From: Dokdonella_A sp966248875
GTDB lineage: Bacteria > Pseudomonadota > Gammaproteobacteria > Xanthomonadales > Rhodanobacteraceae
Length of the DNA stretch: 39,766 nt
Direction: 5' to 3'
NCBI GenBank assembly: GCA_966248875.1
Contig: CBINBI010000026.1
Coordinates: 1-39,766, forward strand
This document shows, piece by piece, positions 22,844 through 29,716 of this stretch. The stretch's first letter is position 1. Every line of letters begins with the position of its first letter. Both the position numbers and the translations under genes were made by a program. A model generated the notes under the pieces. The model worked only from the letters and a program-made list of their open reading frames with translations. It searched no databases and was not told the DNA's origin.

Positions 22844-24580
22844 ATGATCGGGGAGCACGGCGCCGATCGCGTCGCGCTTGCGATCGGCGTCACCAGTCAC
22901 CGCGACATTCCAGCCGCGGAGACCGGTGCGATCCGCGAGCGCGTGCGCGAGTTCTTCGCACGGCTCGGTCGCGATTATCCCGATCTGCCTCTGACCGTCG
23001 TGTCGGCGCTGGCGCAGGGCGGCGATCAGCTCGTCGCGGAGGAAGCGCTCGCCGCCGGCGCGCGGCTCGTCGCGGTGCTGCCGATGGAGCGCGCGCAATA
23101 CGCGCGGGATTTCCTCGACCCTGCAGGGCACGCGCGCTTCGACGCGCTGTGCGCGCGGGCCGAGGTGATCGAGCTGCCGCGCATTGCGGGCGACCCCCTC
23201 GAAGACGCCGACGAAGCGCCGGTCGGAGCCGAACGCGATCGTCGCTACGCGCGTGGTGGCGTCTATATCTCCAGCCACTGCCACATCCTGCTCGCGATCT
23301 GGGACGGCAAGCGGTCGGAGCGCGTGGGCGGCACCGCGCAGATCGTCGACTGTCACCTGCACGGCATCCGGCCGCAGTCGATCGAACGCCGGCGCTCGCG
23401 CGCTCATGCGCCGCTCGGCAACGATGCCGAGCGGCTGGCGTATCACATCGTGTGCTCGCGGGAAGGCGAAGGCGCACCGGCCGCGGAGCTGCAGCCGCTG
23501 GACATGTTCTGGCGCACCGGTGAGCAAGCCGTTCCCGGTGATGCGCCGATGCCCGGCACGTTCCGCGCCACGTTCGCCCACATGGCGGAATTCGGCGCCG
23601 ACTGGACGAAGTACCGGCGCGAGATCGATGCGAAGGCGGCGCGCCGATCAGCCGCCGCGAACGGCGCGGGGAGCCCGTCATCCGATCCGCTGAACCGGCT
23701 GTTCCAGGCGGCCGACTGGCTCGCGCTGCATTTCCAGCGCCGCGTGCTGTTCGCGATGCGCGCGATCTACACGCTGGCGGCCGCGATGGGCATCGCCTTC
23801 ACGTGCTACTCGGATCTGCCCGCGCAGGACTACATGATCTTCGTGTTCCTCGCGCTGTTCGCGTTCGGCGTGTCGCTCAGCATGCTCGCGATGCGGCGCG
23901 GCTGGCACCGCAAGTACCTCGACTATCGCGCGCTGGCGGAGGGCTTGCGTGTGCAGTCGTACTGGCGTCGCGCCGGGCTTTCGGTCACGGCCGACGCGGA
24001 GTTCGCGCACGACAATTTCCTGCAGAAGCAGGACGTCGAGCTCGGCTGGATCCGCAACGTCATGCGCTCGGCCGCGCTCGAAGCCGATCTCTCGCCCGCG
24101 CCGCGCGAAGCCGGCAACCTTGCGCGCGTGATCGCCGAGTGGGTGGGCACGTCGGGCGAGTCCGGGCAGCTCGACTACTACGAGCGCCGCGTCGCGCAGC
24201 GCACGCGCCTGCACCGGATCACCGAAACGCTGGGCACGATCAGCTTGTGGTTCGGCATCACGATCAGCGTGTTCCTTGCGGCGTTCGTATCGAGCCTCTC
24301 GCAGGACAGCAAGTCGACGCTGGTCGCGGTCATGGCCGTCGTCTCGATCATCGCGGCGGTGCGCGAGGCCTACGCGTACCGCAAGGCGGACAAGGAGCTC
24401 ATCAAGCAGTACCGGTACATGCAGCGCATCTTCGCGCGCGCGCGGGCGGCGCTCGATCGGGCTCGGGACGCGCGCGAGCAGCTCGAGATCCTGCGGGCGC
24501 TCGGCGAAGCCGCGCTCGCCGAGCACGCCGAATGGACGCTGATGCACCGCGAGCGGCCGCTGGAGCACGCGCGGCTCTGA
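22844..24580 (+). CDS. SLOG-domain protein fused to a four-helix SLATT-like membrane region
   Basis: 578 residues. The N-terminal domain (about 8-205) has the Rossmann-like SLOG pattern: ALAIGVTSHRDI (11-22), VVSALAQGGDQLVAEEAL (52-69, comparable to the SGxARGID phosphate-loop helix of DprA/LOG proteins), HILLAIWDGK (147-156) and GGTAQIV (162-168). SLOG domains bind nucleotides or NAD-derived ligands, as in ThsA and TRPM channels. Two membrane helices follow at about 304-322 and 331-350, then the cytoplasmic segment KYLDYRALAEGLRVQSYWRR. A second pair lies at about 465-484 and 490-505, then a helical tail (507-560, KADKELIKQYRYMQRIFARA). Paired helices with a charged helical tail resemble SLATT effector domains, which are predicted pore formers. 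Start ATG 22844 is 22 bases after the previous stop; a GTG at 22838 is possible. Convergent with rnhB across 22 bases. Confidence 0.8.
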   Translation: MIGEHGADRVALAIGVTSHRDIPAAETGAIRERVREFFARLGRDYPDLPLTVVSALAQGGDQLVAEEALAAGARLVAVLPMERAQYARDFLDPAGHARFDALCARAEVIELPRIAGDPLEDADEAPVGAERDRRYARGGVYISSHCHILLAIWDGKRSERVGGTAQIVDCHLHGIRPQSIERRRSRAHAPLGNDAERLAYHIVCSREGEGAPAAELQPLDMFWRTGEQAVPGDAPMPGTFRATFAHMAEFGADWTKYRREIDAKAARRSAAANGAGSPSSDPLNRLFQAADWLALHFQRRVLFAMRAIYTLAAAMGIAFTCYSDLPAQDYMIFVFLALFAFGVSLSMLAMRRGWHRKYLDYRALAEGLRVQSYWRRAGLSVTADAEFAHDNFLQKQDVELGWIRNVMRSAALEADLSPAPREAGNLARVIAEWVGTSGESGQLDYYERRVAQRTRLHRITETLGTISLWFGITISVFLAAFVSSLSQDSKSTLVAVMAVVSIIAAVREAYAYRKADKELIKQYRYMQRIFARARAALDRARDAREQLEILRALGEAALAEHAEWTLMHRERPLEHARL

Positions 24581-24602
24581 GGTCCGGCTCCGTGATCCGT
24601 GC

Positions 24603-25304
24603 CTACGCTGGTTGCGGGTCCGTGTCGAACAGATCGCCGGTCGCATACCGCGCGAGCACTGGTGCGAAGCTCCTGCGATGGATGGGGCAGGGCCCGAGCC
24701 GCGCCAGGGCCTCGAAGTGTTCGGGTGTCGAATAGCCTTTGTGCCGCGCGAAGCCGTAGCCCGGGTGCACGGCATCGAGCTCGCACATGATGCCGTCGCG
24801 CACGGTCTTGGCGATGATCGAGGCGGCGCTGATCGCGGGCTCCCTCGCGTCGCCGTCGACGACCGCGCGCGCCGGGCACGGCATCGGCTTGGGCAGGTGA
24901 TTGCCGTCGATGAGCGCGTAGGCCGGCGGCAGCGGCAGCGCCGCGAGCGCGCGCTGCATGCCGAGCATCGTCGCGCGGAAGATGTTGCAGCGATCGATCT
25001 CCTCGACATCGACCGCGACCACCGAGAACGCGAGCGCGGAGCGGCGGATCAGCGCGGCGAGGCGTTCGCGCTCGTTCTCGCACAGCACCTTGGAATCGGC
25101 GAGGCCCACGATCGGCTTCATCGGATCGAGGATCACCGCGGCGACGACGACCGGCCCCGCCAGCGGGCCGCGGCCCGCCTCGTCGACGCCGGCGACGGCA
25201 TGCTCGCTGCTCGCGCCGTGGCGCAGCGCGCTGCGACGCAGGCGCTCGGTCCAGCGGCGCACGCGCACGGTGCTCCTGGCGGGCAGGGGCGCGATCGCGT
25301 TCAT
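24603..25304 (-). CDS. rnhB: Ribonuclease HII
   Basis: A 233-residue protein with the RNase HII core: VAGVDEAGRGPLAGPVVVAA (D41 and E42 of the DEAGRG motif), the third acidic position in ALIDGNHLPK, and AASIIAKTVRD with the Mg-site aspartate nearby. The HPGYGFARHKGYSTPEH motif is also characteristic. It removes ribonucleotides misincorporated in DNA and cuts RNA-DNA hybrids. The N-terminal ~35 residues are basic and longer than in E. coli RnhB (198 aa). Its ATG overlaps the stop of the LtaS-like gene by four bases (25301-25304), so translation is coupled to that unrelated gene and not to lpxB, its usual neighbour. Confidence 0.95.
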   Translation of the reverse strand: MNAIAPLPARSTVRVRRWTERLRRSALRHGASSEHAVAGVDEAGRGPLAGPVVVAAVILDPMKPIVGLADSKVLCENERERLAALIRRSALAFSVVAVDVEEIDRCNIFRATMLGMQRALAALPLPPAYALIDGNHLPKPMPCPARAVVDGDAREPAISAASIIAKTVRDGIMCELDAVHPGYGFARHKGYSTPEHFEALARLGPCPIHRRSFAPVLARYATGDLFDTDPQPA

Positions 25305-27034
25305 TCGCGCAGATCCCGCAGCCGGTTGAACACGTAGTCGTGATACGACGCGACGAGATTCATGTTCTTGCAGTCGAGGTAGCGGCCCTTGCAGCGCTCG
25401 CGCAGCAGCGTGTTCGCCTGGTAGAACGCGTCCTTCGGCACGCCGGCCACGTCGAGCACGAGCGCGCCGAGGAACGCGATGTCGAGCACAGGGTAGTCGA
25501 ACTTGCGGCGCACCGGGTAGTTCGACTTGATGCTGTAGTAGGTCACCATGTTCGAGTTCGGCCCGGCTTCCTTGGGCACCTTTTTCGGGATCGCGTGGAT
25601 GGCGCCGTCGAAGGACGGCTGGTGATCGCCGAAGTGCATCAGCACGGTCGGGTGCTCGCGCGCGAGCAGGAATTTCTCGAGCTCCGCCAGCATCGCGTCG
25701 GATTCCTGGAGCCGCTCGAGGTAGTTGCCGAGATTCAGGTTCAGCCAGTCGTCGAGGGCCTTCGGCGCGAACTTGCCCGGGAAGAGCGGCTTGTCGTACG
25801 GCGCGGGAAGCTCGGCGAGCGGCGTCATGTGCGGGCCGTGCTGATGGAGCGTCAGCATGAAAACGAAGAGCGGCTGGTTTGGGTGCGTGCGCTTCTCGTC
25901 GGCATAGATGCGCTCGAACACCTCGAGAAGATCTGCGTCGGTGCTTTCCCAGCCGAGCCCGTATTCCGTGCCATCGTAGAACGCATCGAAGCCGTAGTAG
26001 TCGTAGGCGTTGCGCGCGTTCAGGAAATCGCCGGTCATCGGGTAGATCGCGATGGCGCGATAGCCGGCTGCTTGGAACGCGCGCGGCAGCGTGTGGTCAA
26101 CGAGCGGCGCGAGGTTGTAAGGAGCGTAGAGTCCCGCCGGTCCGAACAGCGTGTGGGCAAGGCCGGTCAGCACCGCGAACTCGCTGGTCCAAGTGCCGCC
26201 GCCGAACGTGTGCACGGTGAGCAGCCCGTGCGCGCGCGTGTTCCTGTCCGGATCGAACATCCTGCGCTTGCAGACGTCGAGCGTGCAGACCTTCAGGATG
26301 CGCGGATCGAACGTCGATTCCTCCAGCACCGCGACCACGTCGGGCTTGGATGGCGGCGCGAGCAGCGGACGATCGAGCTTCCAGCTCGTCTTGCGGTCGA
26401 TCTTGTCCGGCAGCCGCGGCCGCTCGATGACGGTGTTGTTGAACGAGGTGAAGAAATCGGTGAGGAAGCTCTGGTCGTTGATCGTGATCCACATCGGCTT
26501 GTTGAAGACCGCCCAGAACGGTCCGTTCGGCACGAGGCTGACGGCGAGCAAGGCTGCGGCTGCCGGCGTGCCGAGCACACGGACCGCGCCCCGCGTGACG
26601 CGTGGACGATCGCGCAGCAGCGATGCGCGTTCGGACACGGCCGCGACGACCAGAAGCAGGGGAATCAGGATCACCGCCCCGAGGCTGACGCCGAGCAGCA
26701 GCGGATAGCGCGCGATCACGTCGATCGTGTCGCGATTGATGAAGTACCGGAGATCCGGTGCCAGCACCGGCGTCTGCAGATAGGTGAACTTCAGCGTGCC
26801 GGCGATCTCGATTGCGCCGAATACGAGCGCGGGCACGAGCAGCGCGAGCGCAATGCGGGCCGTCGCGAACAGCACGAGCAACGCCGTGAGCAGCACCAGC
26901 GTCGTCGTATACACGCATTCGGGCCAGGTGTGCTCGGTCAGCGGACCGAACACGATCAGCGCAGCAAAAGCGAGCGACGCGAAGAGCCTCAGTGCGCGTA
27001 CCCGGCGCGGTGTCGTCTCCGTGGAAGTCAGCAT
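25301..27034 (-). CDS. LtaS/MdoB-like sulfatase-fold membrane transferase
   Basis: 577 residues. The N-terminal ~175 hold about five membrane helices, followed by a large periplasmic sulfatase-fold domain (about 230-560). The LTA-synthase-family active-site motifs are visible: VVAVLEESTFDP (233-244, metal-binding glutamate), FGGGTWTSEFAVLTG (277-291, T281 in the place of the catalytic threonine) and HFGDHQPSF with its Asp-His metal ligands. Relatives transfer phosphoglycerol to lipoteichoic acid or to osmoregulated periplasmic glucans, or phosphoethanolamine to lipid A. In this Gram-negative setting a glucan- or lipid A-modifying transferase is more plausible than teichoic acid synthesis, but the substrate is not shown. 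It lies 66 bases after lpxB and overlaps rnhB, interrupting the usual lpxB-rnhB order. Confidence 0.82.
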   Translation of the reverse strand: MLTSTETTPRRVRALRLFASLAFAALIVFGPLTEHTWPECVYTTTLVLLTALLVLFATARIALALLVPALVFGAIEIAGTLKFTYLQTPVLAPDLRYFINRDTIDVIARYPLLLGVSLGAVILIPLLLVVAAVSERASLLRDRPRVTRGAVRVLGTPAAAALLAVSLVPNGPFWAVFNKPMWITINDQSFLTDFFTSFNNTVIERPRLPDKIDRKTSWKLDRPLLAPPSKPDVVAVLEESTFDPRILKVCTLDVCKRRMFDPDRNTRAHGLLTVHTFGGGTWTSEFAVLTGLAHTLFGPAGLYAPYNLAPLVDHTLPRAFQAAGYRAIAIYPMTGDFLNARNAYDYYGFDAFYDGTEYGLGWESTDADLLEVFERIYADEKRTHPNQPLFVFMLTLHQHGPHMTPLAELPAPYDKPLFPGKFAPKALDDWLNLNLGNYLERLQESDAMLAELEKFLLAREHPTVLMHFGDHQPSFDGAIHAIPKKVPKEAGPNSNMVTYYSIKSNYPVRRKFDYPVLDIAFLGALVLDVAGVPKDAFYQANTLLRERCKGRYLDCKNMNLVASYHDYVFNRLRDLRE

Positions 27035-27100
27035 GCGGCGCTCGTCACGGCGTCATCGTGCTGAGACGCGGCGGTTGCGTCAATCGGCGGCGCAGCGGGG

Positions 27101-28321
27101 TCAGCCCGTGTGGCGTCCGGCCGTTCCGGTCAGCGCCGCGATCGCCGCGGCCGCCGAGCGGCTGGCGTCGCGGCGAAGCTCGAGATGCAGGTGACGGAAT
27201 TCGGCGGCGAGCCGCGGCGGCATGCGGCGTTCGCGAAGCGCGGGCAGCAGCGCGTCCGCGAGCGCCGCGGGCGTGCAGGCGCCCTGCATCAGCTCGGGCA
27301 CGAGCGCGCGGCCGGCGAGGACGTTCGGCAGCGAATAGTGCCGCGTCTTGAGCATGCGCAGCCCTTTCACGATCCCGTACGTCAGCGGGGAGATGCGATA
27401 GGCCACCACCATCGGCCGCTTTGCGAGCATCGCTTCGAGCGCCGCCGTGCCGGATGCGAGCAGGACCGCATCGGCTGCGATCATCGCTTCGCGGGCGTGG
27501 TTGTCGACGACGCGGAAGAACCCGGCCGAGCTTCCGGCCACGTTCCTGGCAAGTGCTGCTTCGAAGGCGCCGCAGCACGCGGCATTCGCCATCGGCGCGA
27601 TGACCTGCAGATCGGGCAGCCGCTCGCGCAGAAGCCGTGCCGCGCCGATGAAATCCCGCGCAAGCCGCTGGATTTCGCCGAGCCGGCTGCCGGGCAGCAG
27701 GGCGAGCACGGGTACATCATCCGGCAGGCCGAGCGCCGCGCGCGCCGGTGCCTTGGCCGGATCGATGGCGAACGCGTCGGCGAGCGGATGGCCGACGAAG
27801 GTCGCGTCGACGCCGTGTTCGGCGTAGATCGCGGGCTCGAACGGAAACAGACAGAGCACGAGATCGGCGCTGCGCCCGATCGTGCGCGCGCGCCCCGCAC
27901 GCCAGGCCCAGATCGAGGGGCCGACGTAGTGGACGGTGCGCACGCCGGCCGCCTTGAGACTGCGCTCGAGGCCGAAGTTGAAGTCGGGTGCATCGATGCC
28001 GATGAAGGCATCGGGCCGGAAGGCGAGCGTGCGGCGCCGCACGTCGCGGCGCAGCGCGAGGAGGCGCGGCAGATGCTTCGCCACCTCGACCAGCCCCATC
28101 ACCGCGAGCTCGTCGGCCGAATGCCAAGCCTCGAACCCTTCGCGCCGCATGCGCGGTCCGCCGACGCCGGCGAACTCGGCCTGCGGAAAGCGCTCCCGCA
28201 GCGCGGCGATCAACCCGGCACCGAGCATGTCGCCGGAGGCTTCGCCGGCGACGAGGGTGAAGCGGGGAGAGCGGGGAGAGCCGGGATTGGGGATTGGGGA
28301 TTCGGGATTCGGCGGTGACAT
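27101..28321 (-). CDS. lpxB: Lipid-A-disaccharide synthase
   Basis: 406 residues with the LpxB hallmarks: LVAGEASGDMLGAGLI (about 23-38), GIDAPDFNFGLE, HYVGPSIWAWR, PFEPAIYAEHGVDATFVGHPLAD, and the GT-B donor segment LLPGSRLGEI. It condenses UDP-2,3-diacylglucosamine with lipid X on the inner leaflet to form the lipid A disaccharide. The start at 28321 has an AGGAG site ten bases upstream. The first ~20 residues (MSPPNPESPIPNPGSPRSPR) are encoded by a GGGATT-type repeat and have no counterpart in the E. coli protein, so a mobile repeat appears to have been taken into the reading frame. No alternative ATG exists before the conserved core. Confidence 0.95.
   Translation of the reverse strand: MSPPNPESPIPNPGSPRSPRFTLVAGEASGDMLGAGLIAALRERFPQAEFAGVGGPRMRREGFEAWHSADELAVMGLVEVAKHLPRLLALRRDVRRRTLAFRPDAFIGIDAPDFNFGLERSLKAAGVRTVHYVGPSIWAWRAGRARTIGRSADLVLCLFPFEPAIYAEHGVDATFVGHPLADAFAIDPAKAPARAALGLPDDVPVLALLPGSRLGEIQRLARDFIGAARLLRERLPDLQVIAPMANAACCGAFEAALARNVAGSSAGFFRVVDNHAREAMIAADAVLLASGTAALEAMLAKRPMVVAYRISPLTYGIVKGLRMLKTRHYSLPNVLAGRALVPELMQGACTPAALADALLPALRERRMPPRLAAEFRHLHLELRRDASRSAAAAIAALTGTAGRHTG
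28266..28314. repeat. GGGATT-type repeat, left arm of an inverted pair
   Basis: The plus strand reads GAGAGCGGGGA followed by four tandem heptamers of the form GGGATT(G/C). The copy lies inside the 5' end of lpxB. The right arm at 28443-28479 carries the same pattern in the opposite orientation, so the transcript of lpxA-lpxB could fold with the lpxB ribosome binding site in the loop. Confidence 0.8.
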
Positions 28322-28442
28322 GGCCGTTTCGCTCCTGCGCGTCGAGCGCCAGTCTGTCCGTCAAACCGCACGCACGATCAGTCAGTGTTTCGCTGCTTTC
28401 GCTGGAGGGAGAGGGGCAATTCGCAATGCGGCGCCGCAGGCC

Positions 28443-28479
28443 AAATCCCCAATCCCGAATCCCCGATCCCCGCTCTCAC
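28443..28479. repeat. GGGATT-type repeat, right arm of an inverted pair
   Basis: On the minus strand the copy reads GAGAGCGGGGATCGG followed by GGGATTC, GGGATTG and GGGATTT units, starting at the lpxA stop codon. It is the inverted partner of the repeat at 28266-28314, with about 128 bases between them that contain no gene. Confidence 0.8.
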
Positions 28480-29246
28480 CGCACCAGCGCCCGCTCGCTG
28501 CCCGCGATGAAGTCCAGCATCGCCGCGATGTCCTCGCTCTCGGCGGCCATGGCGCTGAGCTCGGCGCGCGCGTCGGCGAGCGTGCGGTTGCCGAGATAGA
28601 GCGTGCGGTACGCGCGCTTGATCGCAGCGATGCGCGCGGCGTCGAAGCCGCGGCGCTTCAGGCCTTCGGCGTTGATGCCGCGCGGCCGCCCGTACTCGGC
28701 GGCCATCATGACGAACGGCGGCACGTCGCCGTTGACGAGGCAGCCCATGCCGATGAATGCGTGCGCGCCGATGCGGCAGAACTGGTGCACGCCGGAAAAG
28801 CCCGAGAGGATCACGTAGTCGCCGATGGTGACGTGCCCGGCGAGCGTCGCGTTGTTCGAGAACACGGTGTGGTTGCCGACGTTGCAGTCGTGGGCGACAT
28901 GCGCGTACGCCATGATCCAGTTGTCGTTGCCGATGCGCGTCGCGCCGCCGCCTTCGCGCGTGCCGCGGTTCAGCGTGACGAACTCGCGGATCAGGTTGCG
29001 GTCGCCGATGACGAGCTCGGAGTCCTCGCCGCCGAACTTCTTGTCCTGCGGGATCGCTCCCAGCGAGGCGAACTGGAAGATGCGGTTGTCGCGGCCGATG
29101 CGCGTCGTGCCTTCGATGACGACGTGCGGGCCGATCGAGGTGCCGTCGCCGATCTCGACGCCGGGGCCGATCACGCTGTACGCGCCGATGCTGACGCCGG
29201 ATCCGATTTTCGCGCCTGGATCGACGATCGCGGTCGGATGGATCAT
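28476..29246 (-). CDS. lpxA: UDP-N-acetylglucosamine O-acyltransferase
   Basis: 256 residues (E. coli 262). A left-handed parallel beta-helix of hexapeptide repeats begins at MIHPTAIVDPGAKIGSGVSI; the catalytic histidine is H119 in AYAHVAHDCNVGNH, with H116 also conserved. A C-terminal helical part (GLKRRGFDAARIAAIKRAYR) completes the family form. It transfers an acyl chain from acyl-carrier protein to UDP-GlcNAc, the first step of lipid A synthesis. Start at 29246 overlaps the fabZ stop (ATGA, 29243-29246). The stop codon coincides with the edge of the downstream repeat. Confidence 0.96.
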   Translation of the reverse strand: MIHPTAIVDPGAKIGSGVSIGAYSVIGPGVEIGDGTSIGPHVVIEGTTRIGRDNRIFQFASLGAIPQDKKFGGEDSELVIGDRNLIREFVTLNRGTREGGGATRIGNDNWIMAYAHVAHDCNVGNHTVFSNNATLAGHVTIGDYVILSGFSGVHQFCRIGAHAFIGMGCLVNGDVPPFVMMAAEYGRPRGINAEGLKRRGFDAARIAAIKRAYRTLYLGNRTLADARAELSAMAAESEDIAAMLDFIAGSERALVR

Positions 29247-29716
29247 CCGCTGGCGACCTCCGCGCAGAGCATCTCGGCTTCCGCGGCGACCTTGCCCTCG
29301 ACGAAGGCCTGGCACCAGAACAGGCTCATGTTGCGCATCGTGCGCTTGTGCTCGACTTCAAGCACGAGCTGGTCGCCGGGCACGACGACACGGTTGAAGC
29401 GCGCCTTGTCGACCTTGACGAGGTAGAAGACGACGGGCTTCGCGGGGTCGTGCGGCACGGAGAGTTTCACGAGCACGCCGGACGCCTGCGCCAGCGCCTC
29501 GATGATCAGCACGCCGGGCATGACCGGATGGCCGGGGAAATGACCCTGGAAGAACGGCTCGTTGATGGTCACGTTCTTGATGGCGGTGAGGCGCTTGCCG
29601 TGCTCGAACGCGGTGACGCGGTCGATCAGCAGAAACGGATAACGGTGCGGCAGCATCGAAGCGATGCGCTCGACGTCGATCGGCAACTCCACGCCGGTCT
29701 GATCCGTGCTGGTCAT
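29243..29716 (-). CDS. fabZ: 3-hydroxyacyl-[acyl-carrier-protein] dehydratase FabZ
   Basis: 157 residues with the hot-dog fold signature: LPHRYPFLLIDRV (22-34) and FFQGHFPGHPVMPGVLIIEALAQ cut across 55-77, with catalytic H59 and E73, each offset by five from the E. coli residues. It dehydrates 3-hydroxyacyl-ACP in fatty acid elongation and competes with LpxA and LpxD for the same hydroxyacyl-ACP pool, which explains its place between them. It overlaps lpxD and lpxA by four bases at each end. Confidence 0.97.
   Translation of the reverse strand: MTSTDQTGVELPIDVERIASMLPHRYPFLLIDRVTAFEHGKRLTAIKNVTINEPFFQGHFPGHPVMPGVLIIEALAQASGVLVKLSVPHDPAKPVVFYLVKVDKARFNRVVVPGDQLVLEVEHKRTMRNMSLFWCQAFVEGKVAAEAEMLCAEVASG

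Larger units (their letters stand above)
19789..24580 (+). other. Accessory three-gene cassette (TIR-TPR / 2TM protein / SLOG-4TM) inserted between dnaE and rnhB
   Basis: Three plus-strand genes with gaps of 66 and 22 bases form a single probable operon, on the strand opposite to the surrounding essential cluster. In many gammaproteobacteria rnhB and dnaE are adjacent, so the cassette looks inserted. I see no integrase, transposase, tRNA or flanking direct repeat, and the base composition is close to the surroundings apart from the middle gene. The domain set (TIR enzyme, SLOG nucleotide-binding sensor, membrane effector helices) is that of nucleotide-signal conflict systems. Confidence 0.6.

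Noticed and set aside
19789..22893. Open frame of about 1034 codons on the minus strand through the cassette.
   Set aside because: It is the antisense shadow of the TIR-TPR gene; the plus-strand proteins have recognisable domains and ribosome binding sites while this one has neither.
19565..24602. Integrative element or prophage remnant around the cassette.
   Set aside because: No integrase, transposase, tRNA target or flanking direct repeats could be seen, so calling a mobile element would be unsupported.
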